A stretch of 19,232 nt of DNA from Lachnospiraceae bacterium (GCA_021202715.1 JAJQCL010000140.1:1-19232), one strand, 5' to 3'. Shown: positions 8,351-15,675, counted from the first letter of the stretch. Notes: generated by a model from the sequence alone, not told the origin. Translations and numbers: made by a program.

Positions 8351-8761
8351 TTACACCTCCATCCCTTTCGCGAGCTTGCCGAGAATGGCATTGACAAAGG
8401 AAGGAGAATCCTCCCCGCCGTAGATCTTTGCGAGTTCCACGGCCTCATTGATCGCCACCCGCACAGGAACATTCTCATCCTGTTCCATTTCATAAAGAGC
8501 CAGACGCAGGATCGTCAGCTCCACCTTCCCCATCCGACTGGCCTTCCAGCCCTCGGCCACCGCATCGATGGCGGCATCCAGCTGGGGGATCTGCGCGGCG
8601 ACCGCCGCCGCCTTCTCCGCGAGTTCGGTCATCTCCTCGACCCGTACGTCTTCCAGATCATCCCGGTAACGGGCACACTGTTCCGCGTACTCCTCCGCGT
8701 CATAGAACGCCGCGAGGAACAGCTCCTTAAAAATGTGCTCCCGGATCTCTCTTCTCGTCAT
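8351..8761 (-). CDS. nusB: Transcription antitermination factor NusB
   Basis: NusB, with NusE/S10, binds boxA RNA and supports rRNA antitermination. The 136-residue all-helical protein begins TRREIREHIFKELFLAAF and has the C-terminal signature LRLALYEM, VPVRVAINEAVELAKIYGGEDSPSFVNAILGKLA (quoted as spaced motifs). Both length and order fit the family. It starts nine nt after the asp23 stop, and its own TAA directly precedes the xseA GTG. Confidence 0.95.
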   Translation of the reverse strand: MTRREIREHIFKELFLAAFYDAEEYAEQCARYRDDLEDVRVEEMTELAEKAAAVAAQIPQLDAAIDAVAEGWKASRMGKVELTILRLALYEMEQDENVPVRVAINEAVELAKIYGGEDSPSFVNAILGKLAKGMEV

Positions 8762-8770
8762 AACGGTCTC

Positions 8771-9154
8771 CTACTTACCGACAACAACGCCGGCGATCTT
8801 GATGTGGACATTTTTGACGGAGAAGCCGATCATACTCTCGATGGCCTTTTTCACGCTCTCCTGCACCTTGGCCGCCGTCTCGGGAATGCTGTACCCGTAG
8901 GTGATATTCAGAGACAGATAGACGGTCACTTCATCCTCGCCCACATCCACGCGGACGCCCTTGGAATTCCGGCCCAGCTTGGCGATGAGCTCGCGGCTGA
9001 TATTGTCAGCCATGGAGGCCACGCCTTCCACCTCAGTCGCCGCCACTCCGGCGATGCTGGCGACCACTTCATCGGCGATAATCACCTGTCCTACCTGATC
9101 CTTCTCATGAATAACATGCGTGCTTCTGCTCTCCGCTTCGTTTGCGTTCGCCAT
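8771..9154 (-). CDS. Asp23/Gls24 family envelope stress protein
   Basis: Asp23/Gls24 (DUF322) proteins are small cytoplasmic or membrane-attached proteins linked to alkaline and cell-envelope stress. Their biochemical role is unclear. The 127-residue product shows the family pattern GQVIIADEVVASIAGVAATEVEGVASM, then VYLSLNITYGYSIPETAAKVQESVKKAIESMIGF and VNVHI-like VKNVHIKIAGV at the end (each quoted motif is contiguous only in part). The frame is open further upstream, but MANANEAES is preferred because GGAGG lies six nt before it and the promoter start site falls near 9233. It is the first gene of the operon and nusB follows, a common clostridial arrangement. Confidence 0.9.
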   Translation of the reverse strand: MANANEAESRSTHVIHEKDQVGQVIIADEVVASIAGVAATEVEGVASMADNISRELIAKLGRNSKGVRVDVGEDEVTVYLSLNITYGYSIPETAAKVQESVKKAIESMIGFSVKNVHIKIAGVVVGK

Positions 9155-9239
9155 GGTTTTCCTCCTCATGGGGGCACTTTCGCTCCTGACGCTCTGTTCG
9201 GGCTCAGGAACCGCCCGCTTCCGATCAATTTCTTCCGGT

Positions 9240-9268
9240 ATTATACCAGAGATCACCACAGGATTCAA
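9240..9268 (-). promoter_or_regulatory. Sigma-A-type promoter of the asp23-nusB-...-recN operon
   Basis: On the minus strand TTGAAT (9268-9263) and TATAAT (9245-9240) are separated by 17 nt, which is close to consensus. Transcription would begin near 9233 and give an asp23 leader of about 79 nt. That leader contains a 6-bp inverted repeat, TCCTGA/TCAGGA, with a 14-nt loop. Confidence 0.75.
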
Positions 9269-9354
9269 GCGCCTTTGCACAGCTCCGCTTTTGTGTTTAT
9301 TTTATACTTTTTTTCTTTTGTTCATTTTTTTCTCAAGTTTAAAACACGAGATCT

Positions 9355-9414
9355 TCACATTTTATTGGTACCATACAAAACGTCAGGAATCATATTCCTG
9401 AAATCGTTTTTCAT
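9355..9414 (-). CDS. Possible 19-residue ORF in the divergent spacer
   Basis: On the minus strand an ATG is preceded by AAGGGG with 7-nt spacing and opens a 19-codon ORF, MKNDFRNMIPDVLYGTNKM. A 12-bp hairpin (9429-9464) sits immediately upstream of the AAGGGG, and a second hairpin (9383-9401) lies inside the ORF. I found no convincing minus-strand promoter to its right. No family is recognised, and the ribosome binding site is the only real support. Confidence 0.15.
   Translation of the reverse strand: MKNDFRNMIPDVLYGTNKM
9383..9401. other. 8-bp hairpin with 3-nt loop in the spacer
   Basis: TCAGGAAT (9383-9390) and ATTCCTGA (9394-9401) form a perfect 8-bp stem around CAT. On the plus strand AAATCGTTTTTC follows, which resembles a terminator. 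No plus-strand transcript is evident upstream of it, so its role is unknown. Confidence 0.4.
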
Positions 9415-9428
9415 ATATTTTCCCCTTG

Positions 9429-9464
9429 GAAACAGGAGCCCTCCCCCCAAATGGCTCCTGTTTC
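9429..9464. other. 12-bp perfect hairpin in the spacer (terminator-like)
   Basis: GAAACAGGAGCC (9429-9440) pairs perfectly with GGCTCCTGTTTC (9453-9464) around a 12-nt loop. The plus strand continues TCTTTG, a poor T-tract. It lies between two divergent promoters (9268 and 9533), so it belongs to neither known transcript. It may end an unseen small RNA, insulate the promoters, or be a protein-binding site. Confidence 0.45.
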
Positions 9465-9532
9465 TCTTTGTATAAAAGACTTTTCTTCCCCCATTTTCAG
9501 AAGTATTTCCCGGATTCTTTTCACAGAATCTC

Positions 9533-9561
9533 TTGCGTTTCTTCCTGCTTGATGGTATAAA
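9533..9561 (+). promoter_or_regulatory. Sigma-A-type promoter of prs
   Basis: TTGCGT (9533-9538) and TATAAA (9556-9561) are separated by exactly 17 nt on the plus strand. Transcription would start near 9568, leaving a leader of about 135 nt before the prs ATG. Confidence 0.6.
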
Positions 9562-9567
9562 CTTAAA

Positions 9568-9704
9568 TGCACTCGATCGGCACAGGCGGAAATGACACAA
9601 AGTCATTGACGATCAAAACGTGCATCAACGCACGGGGAACGGCGGATTGCACAGCCCGCGACTGGTGTCGGCGCAAGCGAAAAAACGACGTTTAGGAGGG
9701 CGAC
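9568..9704 (+). promoter_or_regulatory. Structured 5' leader of prs
   Basis: The leader can fold into at least three short hairpins: AATGAC/GTCATT (9591-9596 with 9602-9607, 5-nt loop), CGTGC/GCACG (9619-9623 with 9630-9634, 6-nt loop) and CGCGAC/GTC-GCG with one bulged G (9657-9662 with 9667-9673, 4-nt loop TGGT). GATC at 9574-9577 can pair with GATC at 9611-9614 to enclose the first hairpin. The AGGAGG at 9694-9699 gives the ribosome binding site. No known riboswitch class is clearly matched. It may be a regulatory leader or simply a folded GC-rich 5' UTR. Confidence 0.35.
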
Positions 9705-10886
9705 ATGGCCAAAGATTACACGTTCAAAAATACCATCCCCCTGGCACCCCTGAAAATCATCGCCATGGAGAACTGTGCGGAATTCGGCAAAGCTGTCGAC
9801 GATTACATCGTTGGATTCCGTAAAAATGACCAGGAGATCCTGCAGCAGCGGGAATCCAACATCGAATTCCGCGGCTATGACCGGGATTCCTATCTGGTGG
9901 AGACGAGCTGTCCCCGCTTCGGTTCTGGAGAGGCCAAGGGCATGATCCATGAGTCCGTCCGCGGCTCCGACCTCTTCATCCTGTCCGACGTGACGAACTA
10001 CAGCATGACCTTCCCGATGTACGGCAGGGAGCACCGGATGTCCCCCGACGATCATTATCAGGATCTGAAGCGCATCATCGCCACCTCCATGACTTCCGCG
10101 CGCCGCGTCAACGTCATCATGCCCTTCCTCTACGAGAGCCGCCAGCACAAGAGAACCAACCGGGAGTCTCTGGACTGCGCCATGGCGCTGGAAGAGCTGG
10201 CAAATATGGGTGTGACCAACATTATCACCTTCGACGTCCATGATCCGCGGGTACAGAATGCCATCCCGCTCCACGACTTTGACAGCTTTCCTGTCGTCTA
10301 TCAATTCATGAAAGCACTGCTGGGAAAAGATAAAGACATTCCTACGGATAAGAATTCTCTGATGATCATCAGCCCCGACGAGGGCGCCATGGGCCGGGCC
10401 GTGTATCTGGCCAACAACCTGGGCGTCGACGTCGGCATGTTCTACAAACGGCGGGATTATTCCCGCGTCGTGAACGGTAAGAACCCCGTGGTGGCCCACG
10501 AGTTCCTGGGCGCCGACGTGGAGGGCAAGACCTGCCTCATCATTGACGACATGATCGCCTCCGGCGACAGCATGCTCGATACCGCCAAGGAGCTGAAGCG
10601 CCGCAAGGCCAAACGGATCATCGTCTGCTGCACCTTCGGCCTGTTTACCTCCGGCCTTGACAACTTCGACCGCTACTACAACGCCGGGTATTTCGATTAT
10701 GTCATCACCACCAACCTGAATTACCGGAATCCGGATCTGCTGACCCGCCCCTGGTACCTGGAGGCGGATATGACCAAATACGTTGCCACGATCATCAATA
10801 CACTGAACCACGATGTCTCCCTGTCCGGCGTCATGTCGCATACGGAGAAACTGCAGAGACTGATTCATAATTATCGGAATAGCTGA
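9705..10886 (+). CDS. prs: Ribose-phosphate pyrophosphokinase, long divergent form
   Basis: PRPP synthetase transfers pyrophosphate from ATP to ribose-5-phosphate to make PRPP for nucleotide, His, Trp and NAD synthesis. At 393 residues it is about 75 longer than the classical enzyme, with extra N-terminal sequence. Visible are the ATP-binding region MPFLYESRQHKR (139-150), the metal and catalytic FDVHDPRVQN (176-185), and the ribose-5-phosphate loop LIIDDMIASGDSM (278-290), where classical enzymes usually read DDMIDTGGT. AGGAGG lies five nt before the ATG. It is the only plus-strand gene here, with its own promoter and a bidirectional terminator. The family call is firm. Activity with the altered loop is inferred from the other motifs. 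Confidence 0.93.
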   Translation: MAKDYTFKNTIPLAPLKIIAMENCAEFGKAVDDYIVGFRKNDQEILQQRESNIEFRGYDRDSYLVETSCPRFGSGEAKGMIHESVRGSDLFILSDVTNYSMTFPMYGREHRMSPDDHYQDLKRIIATSMTSARRVNVIMPFLYESRQHKRTNRESLDCAMALEELANMGVTNIITFDVHDPRVQNAIPLHDFDSFPVVYQFMKALLGKDKDIPTDKNSLMIISPDEGAMGRAVYLANNLGVDVGMFYKRRDYSRVVNGKNPVVAHEFLGADVEGKTCLIIDDMIASGDSMLDTAKELKRRKAKRIIVCCTFGLFTSGLDNFDRYYNAGYFDYVITTNLNYRNPDLLTRPWYLEADMTKYVATIINTLNHDVSLSGVMSHTEKLQRLIHNYRNS

Positions 10887-10910
10887 GAAATAAGCTGCTA
10901 CATCTAAATG

Positions 10911-10960
10911 AAAAATCCCCGGGAAAGTCCTTCTATATGGTACTCCTCCCAGGGATTTTT
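10911..10960. terminator. Bidirectional terminator between prs and pgeF
   Basis: AAAAATCCC (10911-10919) pairs with GGGATTTTT (10952-10960). After a C-A mismatch, GGGA (10921-10924) pairs with TCCC (10947-10950), leaving a 22-nt loop. The A- and T-runs on the two arms give a T-tract in both directions, which suits two converging genes (prs ends at 10886, pgeF at 10979). Confidence 0.85.
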
Positions 10961-10978
10961 TATTTCAGACTCACGGTG

Positions 10979-11806
10979 TTAGAACAGCCACCGGGCATTG
11001 CAGGAGGTACACAGGTCTGTCACCTGCAGGTTCTTCTCCTGCACGCCTGCATCAAGCAGAATCCGCCGGTTGGCCGCCCACAGATCCAGCTGGTATTTCC
11101 CGCCGCCCTTCTCATCCATGATCTCCGGCCAGACGTCTTCCGGGAAAATACTTCGGAAAGCCTCCGCGACGTCCTCGCTGACCTCATAGCAGTCCCTGCA
11201 GATACTGGGGCCAATGGCCGCCAGCACATCCTCCGGGTGCGTTCCGAATGCTTCATTCATAGCATGAAGAGTAACCTGTCCCATCTTCCCCACAGTGCCC
11301 CGCCAGCCGGAGTGGCTCAGACCGATGGCTCGGTGCACCGGATCCAGAAAAAACAGCGGCACGCAGTCTGCAAAATGCGTCACCAGCGTGAGCCCCGGCA
11401 CATCCGTGATCAGGCCGTCCACGTCCGTATAGTCCTGCTCTCGAAGGTAGCCCTTCCCCGCGTCCGCTTCTGTCACCCGGCGGACGTTCGTCGTGTGCGT
11501 CTGTGCCGACAGCACCAGACGCTCCGGATCCACGCCCAGCGCAAGCGCCATCCGGCGATAATTCTCCGTGACATTCTCCTGCGTATCGCCATCCCGCACA
11601 GACAGGTTCATCGAGGCACAGCAGCCCTCGCTCACACCGCCCAGACGCGTGGAGAAGCCATGGCGCACCAGGCCGGATTCCTCCAGATGCGAGTAGACGA
11701 GATAAGTGACTCCTTCTGCCTGCCGCTCCTGAAGGACCATGTGCGAGCCCCGGCGGTTCCAGAGAATCTTTTCTATATCTGCCGGGCCAACTGCTTCATT
11801 CAACAC
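10979..11806 (-). CDS. pgeF: PgeF/YfiH family peptidoglycan editing factor (laccase-domain protein)
   Basis: PgeF-type proteins (Cu-oxidase_4/YfiH) remove L-Ser wrongly placed in peptidoglycan precursors. The fold was earlier described as a polyphenol oxidase, and purine nucleosidase activity is reported for some relatives. Visible are RHGFSTRLGGVSEG, SAQTHTTNV, THFADCVPLFFLDP, HSGWRGTVGKM and IGPSICRDCYEVSEDV, with the Cys and His ligands present. The GTG at 11806 is chosen because AAGGAAGGAG lies about 9 nt upstream. It gives 275 residues. An internal ATG at 11740 begins where homology usually starts but has no clear binding site, and an in-frame TTG at 11872 would overlap the PBP gene. Its location after a PBP gene fits a cell-wall role. 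Confidence 0.92.
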   Translation of the reverse strand: MLNEAVGPADIEKILWNRRGSHMVLQERQAEGVTYLVYSHLEESGLVRHGFSTRLGGVSEGCCASMNLSVRDGDTQENVTENYRRMALALGVDPERLVLSAQTHTTNVRRVTEADAGKGYLREQDYTDVDGLITDVPGLTLVTHFADCVPLFFLDPVHRAIGLSHSGWRGTVGKMGQVTLHAMNEAFGTHPEDVLAAIGPSICRDCYEVSEDVAEAFRSIFPEDVWPEIMDEKGGGKYQLDLWAANRRILLDAGVQEKNLQVTDLCTSCNARWLF

Positions 11807-11852
11807 TACAAAGCCACTCCTTCCTGTTTCAACCGGATTCTTATGATTTACC

Positions 11853-13277
11853 TCAGTTAAAATACGCCTCAAAGATCTTCTTCGCGATCGGGGCCGCCAC
11901 GGAGCCGCCGCTGCCGCCGCCCTCCACGATCACGCTCACCGCGATCTGTTTGTCAGGGTTGCTGTCAGAAGAGGCGTACCCGATGAACCAGGCGTTGGTC
12001 TCCGCGTCGCTGCTGACCTCCGCGGAGCCGGTCTTTCCGGCCGCGGTATAGCCGTCCCCAGCCGCATCATCGCCCGTACCGTCTGACACCACCAGCTCCA
12101 TCATGCTCTGCAGGATCTCTGCTTCTTCCTCGGTCATGATGGTCCGATATTCGGAGGAGGTGAAGGACTCCACTTTGTCTCCGTACTGACTCGTCACCGA
12201 GCTGATCAGGTAAGGCGTCATCATGACGCCGTCGTTGGCCACCGCCGCGGCGATCATCGCGTTAAAGAGGGGCGTCACGGTTGTCTCGCCCTGCCCGATC
12301 GAGGTCTGCAGGATGTTCCAGAGGGAATTGTTGTTGTCCAGAACAAAGGAGCTGGCTGTGGCCGGAACCCCGCCGCTCCAGGTCTGGTTGTAGCCCACCG
12401 ATTCGCAGAGATCATAGAAGCTGCTGAAGCTCAGCATCTGTCCCAGATAAGCGAATGCGCCGTTGCAGGAATTGGCAAAAGCCTCCTCCAGCGTCTGTGT
12501 CCCATGGACCGCGCTGTGGGAGCATTTGATGGTATAGCCATCCACAGTATAAGAACCGGTGCAGGTGAACTCGAAATCCTCCCAGCTGTTGGGATATTCC
12601 CGGATGTATTCCAGTACGGTCAGGAGTTTAAAGGTCGAGCCGGGGGTATACAGTCCCTGCGTCGCCCGGTTCACCAGATTGGCATCCGTGTTCTCGTCAC
12701 TGACCAGAGAATCCCAGTCCTCCGCCAACGTATTCGGATCAAAGTCCGGCTTGCTGACCATGGCCAGCACCTTGCCGGTGGAGGGCTCCAGCACGACGAT
12801 GGCTCCGTCCTTGTCACCCAAGGCCTCATAAGCCACTTCCTGCAGAGTCATATTGAGCGTCGTGGTTACAGTGTCCCCCACCGATTTATTGCCCTGCAGC
12901 GCGTCGAGGATGCGCAGAAGCGGGTTGGTGTGGGACTCCAGCAGATAGCTGGCCGCCTGAGACTCCAGCCCCGCCACGCCGTTGACTGTATAGCCGACCA
13001 CATGGGCGAAGGTCCTCCCGTAAGGGTAGGTACGCGTCTCGTCCCCGTCGTCGTCCACCTCAGTCACCGCCAGAGTGGTCCCGTCGGCCGCCTGAATCTC
13101 TCCACGGGTATATTTATCTTCTAAGAGCGTCTGCCGCTTGGAATTGTAGCTGTTGTTCCGATAACTGTCGGCATCGTTGTAGAGGAAGTACGCCATATAG
13201 CCGAGAATCCCCACGAACAGCAGCGTGACTACCGTACAGACCGCCATGATCTCCCGATTCGTCCGACGGAGCTTCAT
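11853..13277 (-). CDS. Class B penicillin-binding protein (peptidoglycan transpeptidase)
   Basis: This is a membrane-anchored D,D-transpeptidase that cross-links peptidoglycan. The 474-residue protein has a short cytoplasmic start, one membrane segment (about 10-33), a small N-terminal domain, and the three penicillin-binding motifs STFK (214-217), SCN (270-272) and KTG (415-417). It resembles the short PbpA-like class B PBPs that are paired with a SEDS gene. The frame is open for 92 codons more, running over the upstream gene's tail, but it has no ATG there and only a poorly placed TTG. GAGG five nt before ATG 13277 supports the shorter form. It starts 7 nt after the SEDS stop, so the two proteins probably work as one polymerase-transpeptidase pair. 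Confidence 0.92.
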   Translation of the reverse strand: MKLRRTNREIMAVCTVVTLLFVGILGYMAYFLYNDADSYRNNSYNSKRQTLLEDKYTRGEIQAADGTTLAVTEVDDDGDETRTYPYGRTFAHVVGYTVNGVAGLESQAASYLLESHTNPLLRILDALQGNKSVGDTVTTTLNMTLQEVAYEALGDKDGAIVVLEPSTGKVLAMVSKPDFDPNTLAEDWDSLVSDENTDANLVNRATQGLYTPGSTFKLLTVLEYIREYPNSWEDFEFTCTGSYTVDGYTIKCSHSAVHGTQTLEEAFANSCNGAFAYLGQMLSFSSFYDLCESVGYNQTWSGGVPATASSFVLDNNNSLWNILQTSIGQGETTVTPLFNAMIAAAVANDGVMMTPYLISSVTSQYGDKVESFTSSEYRTIMTEEEAEILQSMMELVVSDGTGDDAAGDGYTAAGKTGSAEVSSDAETNAWFIGYASSDSNPDKQIAVSVIVEGGGSGGSVAAPIAKKIFEAYFN

Positions 13278-13284
13278 TTTCTCC

Positions 13285-14862
13285 TCACTGGCGCGTTTTC
13301 TTTGTTGTGCTCTTTCCTCTCTCGATAATCTCGAATCCGTCCTCCTCGGCGCGGCTTTCCGACCGCCGTTTTGTGCGTTGGTTCTGCCTGTCTGCGCTCC
13401 CGCTCCGGCGCGTGTCCTCCCGGCCCCGGCGCTGCCGCTCCTCGTACTGTCGACGTTCTTCGTATTGCCGACGTTCTTCGTACCGCCGCTGCTCCTCCCG
13501 ACGCCGCTGCTCCTCGTAGTGCCTCTGCTCCTCGTATCGTCTCTCTGCGTCAAGCTCCCGCACCTCCTTTTCCTTCATCAAATGCAGTCCCTGAATGATT
13601 CCGATGATGATCATCGTGCTGATCACCGAGCTGCCGCCGTAGCTGATCAGCGGCAGGGTGATTCCTGTCATCGGAATCATCTTTGTGACGCCCCCGACAT
13701 GCAGGAAGACCTGAAAGCCGAAGAGCACGGCCAGTCCGAATCCGACCAGCTTATAAAACATCTCATTCATCCAGGTGGAGACCCAGATCATCTGCAGCAC
13801 AAAGCCCAGATAGGTCAGGATCAGGCAGATACAGAAGATCCCGCCGAATTCCTCCCAGATCGCTGCAAACACAGCGTCGTTGCGGGCCAGGGGAATCGTC
13901 GTGGGAATCCCCTGATAGAATCCCAGTCCCAGCCAGCCGCCGGTGCTGATGGCGAACATACACTGGGCGATCTGATAGCTGCCGCCGCTGTAATCGTAAA
14001 AAGGATCCTGCCACATTTTCACCCGGGTCTGTACATGGGTGAACAGCCTGTAAGCCAACACGCCCGCCACGCCGCCGCTCCCGAAGCCCGCCGCCAGATA
14101 CAGCGGCTGATGAGTGGCGACAAACAGCATAAAGACATAGGATACAAAATACACCAGAGCGTTTCCCAGATCGGTGGAGGCCACCAGGATCAGCACATGA
14201 ATGGCCGCCACGATCGTCGTGACAACCACATTTTTAAAAGAAGTGCTTTTCTGCAGCATGGAAGCTGTAAAGAAAACAAAGGTGATCTTGATAAATTCGG
14301 ACGGCTGCAGCGTGATCGGCCCCAGAGAAATGGAGAGCTGCGCGCCCAGCGTCGTATTACCGGTCCGCCAGACGACGGCCAGCAGGGCGATGCCCAGAAT
14401 CCCGTAGAACCAGGCCCATTTTGCGAGAACATGCATATAGCGGATCACCACCGGGATCAGCAGTGTCAGAACAAAACCGACACAGACAAAGAAAAACTGT
14501 GTCTTTGCGTAGCTGACATTCAGCCGCGTCTGCTCCATGATACCGATGGTTACTAACATAATCGTGTTGCTGATCAATACCCGGGAGCCGTGGCGATAGA
14601 TCAAACCGAAAAGCATATAATAGAGGAAGAAAACCGCCACCTGAATGCCATAGAACTGCAGCATTTCCAGCTCTTCCGTCTTGAGATAAATGATTCCGTA
14701 TCCCAGAAGCTGCAGCAGGAAGGTCAGCCACATCTGCTTCCGGCAGATCCGGTTCTGCCACGCGGGATCCAGACTGCGAAGCGCATACAGATTCAGGATG
14801 GTGTAGAGAATCATGATCAGCAGCATCAGATAGCGGGAATATTCCAATACCAGATTTACCAT
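13285..14862 (-). CDS. FtsW/RodA/SpoVE family SEDS glycosyltransferase with repeat-containing tail
   Basis: SEDS proteins polymerise lipid II into glycan strands at the membrane. The 525 residues have many hydrophobic segments. Conserved are LQPSEF (185-190), the catalytic-type Asp in STDLGNALVYF (Asp231), ARNDAVFAAIWEEFG (326-340) and ITLPLISYGGSS (401-412). The first 150 residues hold extra membrane helices beyond a typical RodA. After the last helix (about 430) comes a cytoplasmic tail of about 95 charged residues, including six YEEQR-like hexapeptides. The ATG follows the preceding gene's TAG without a gap, and GGGGAG lies 8 nt upstream. I cannot tell whether it serves division, elongation or sporulation, although zapA in the same group favours division. 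Confidence 0.93.
   Translation of the reverse strand: MVNLVLEYSRYLMLLIMILYTILNLYALRSLDPAWQNRICRKQMWLTFLLQLLGYGIIYLKTEELEMLQFYGIQVAVFFLYYMLFGLIYRHGSRVLISNTIMLVTIGIMEQTRLNVSYAKTQFFFVCVGFVLTLLIPVVIRYMHVLAKWAWFYGILGIALLAVVWRTGNTTLGAQLSISLGPITLQPSEFIKITFVFFTASMLQKSTSFKNVVVTTIVAAIHVLILVASTDLGNALVYFVSYVFMLFVATHQPLYLAAGFGSGGVAGVLAYRLFTHVQTRVKMWQDPFYDYSGGSYQIAQCMFAISTGGWLGLGFYQGIPTTIPLARNDAVFAAIWEEFGGIFCICLILTYLGFVLQMIWVSTWMNEMFYKLVGFGLAVLFGFQVFLHVGGVTKMIPMTGITLPLISYGGSSVISTMIIIGIIQGLHLMKEKEVRELDAERRYEEQRHYEEQRRREEQRRYEERRQYEERRQYEERQRRGREDTRRSGSADRQNQRTKRRSESRAEEDGFEIIERGKSTTKKTRQ
13442..13549 (-). repeat. Six tandem 18-bp units in the SEDS gene tail
   Basis: Six consecutive 18-bp units start at 13442, 13460, 13478, 13496, 13514 and 13532. 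On the plus strand the first reads TCGTACTGTCGACGTTCT and the second TCGTATTGCCGACGTTCT, and the units diverge gradually after that. They encode hexapeptides such as RRYEEQ, RHYEEQ, RRREEQ, RRYEER and RQYEER, likely a charged helical or disordered cytoplasmic tail. The units keep the reading frame, so copy number could vary by slippage without breaking the protein. Confidence 0.85.
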
Positions 14863-15675
14863 CTATTCCACTCCCCTCGTAAAATGTCCCCGTGTAAAGC
14901 TCCCGACAGGCGTTCGTTCACCCCGCACATACGCGCGGAGGATCCGGCTCACTTCCCCCACCTCTTCATCGGTAAAGGAAAAACGAATCCGCCTGCACGC
15001 CGTCGGCACCCGGTCGAGCAGCCACAGCGGAACACTGTTGTACAGAACGCTGTAGCAGAACCGGCAGCGAGAATCCTCCACGAAGAAAGCTCCCTTGCGG
15101 TCACGCAGCCTGCGAAAGGAAGGCGTCCGGAAGATGTCTTCCTTCTTCCCCCGCGCCGCACGACATCTCCCCTGTGTCTTCCCGGTACACTGGGCGGAAA
15201 TCATCGCCGGAAGCCGCCCGTAGACGACCAGCTCGCTGTCCTCATACCCACGTTCCGCCAGTTCTCGCTCCCGGCCCTCGTACGGCATCGTCAGAATGTC
15301 CGCCCCCAGAGACCGCATCACCTCCACGGCTTCCCGGTTCCAGGTATACATCCCGGCATCAAAAATCCGCAGCCCCGGCAGCTTCTGCTCCATCAGGAAT
15401 CCGGCCTCATCCAGGCGCCGTACCAGAAAGCCGTCAAAGCCCGCGGCCGCCAGTTCCCGTTGATGTGAAACGAAATACCCGCCGGTTTCCTTCCGGAAGA
15501 TATGAGGCAGCGCCAGATACGCGCTCTTCCCGGCGCGCTGCACGCATTCTGCAGTCCTCCGCCAAGTCTCCGGCTCCAGACGGTCCCCCGGCAGAAAGAT
15601 TCCGTCCACCTCCGGGATCTCCAGCACCTCCGGCAGATGGTTCATATTCTCAACGGACACGTCGATAAGCACCAC
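14863..15675 (-). CDS. C-terminal domain of a long U32-family protein, encoded as a separate ORF
   Basis: The 270 residues have no N-terminal U32 catalytic-type domain. They resemble, from memory of the family, the C-terminal half of the roughly 700-residue U32 proteins of Lachnospiraceae. Cues are VDGIFLPGD near the start, the middle MISAQCTGK, and VEDSRCRFCYSVLYNSVPLWLL, where long U32 proteins have a C-x-x-C-Y-N motif. It begins at GTG-GTG (15675/15672), overlapping the upstream U32 gene by 26 nt in another frame. AAGGAG lies 4 nt before the first GTG and 7 nt before the second, which may be the better start. Together the two ORFs total 698 residues. It is either a natural split with coupled translation or a frameshift. 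Confidence 0.75.
   Translation of the reverse strand: MVLIDVSVENMNHLPEVLEIPEVDGIFLPGDRLEPETWRRTAECVQRAGKSAYLALPHIFRKETGGYFVSHQRELAAAGFDGFLVRRLDEAGFLMEQKLPGLRIFDAGMYTWNREAVEVMRSLGADILTMPYEGRERELAERGYEDSELVVYGRLPAMISAQCTGKTQGRCRAARGKKEDIFRTPSFRRLRDRKGAFFVEDSRCRFCYSVLYNSVPLWLLDRVPTACRRIRFSFTDEEVGEVSRILRAYVRGERTPVGSFTRGHFTRGVE

Larger units (their letters stand above)
9269..9532. other. Gene-poor AT-rich spacer between divergent promoters
   Basis: This 264-bp stretch separates the asp23 and prs promoters. It is much richer in A and T than its surroundings, with T-runs at about 9301-9333. Apart from the two hairpins and a doubtful 19-codon ORF listed separately, I see no coding potential, no tRNA-like fold and no convincing additional promoter. 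Confidence 0.5.

Noticed and set aside
9355..9606. 83-codon minus-strand open frame in the divergent spacer
   Set aside because: It crosses the prs promoter, has no ribosome binding site at its start, and its composition is not protein-like. Only the last 19 codons have a plausible site, and they are listed separately at low confidence.
9619..9680. Partial resemblance of the prs leader to cobalamin (CCCGCGACTG) and c-di-GMP-I (ACGCACGGGGAAC) riboswitch words
   Set aside because: The rest of each conserved core is missing: no B12 box, no correctly spaced GGTG-AATCC segment, and no GEMM second domain. The leader is also too short for a cobalamin aptamer.
9603..10868. 421-codon minus-strand open frame opposite prs
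   Set aside because: It is the antisense of prs. The plus strand has the catalytic motifs, promoter and AGGAGG site.
13225..14556. 443-codon plus-strand open frame opposite the SEDS and PBP genes
   Set aside because: It is a GC-rich antisense shadow lacking family resemblance, and the minus strand encodes well-conserved SEDS motifs.
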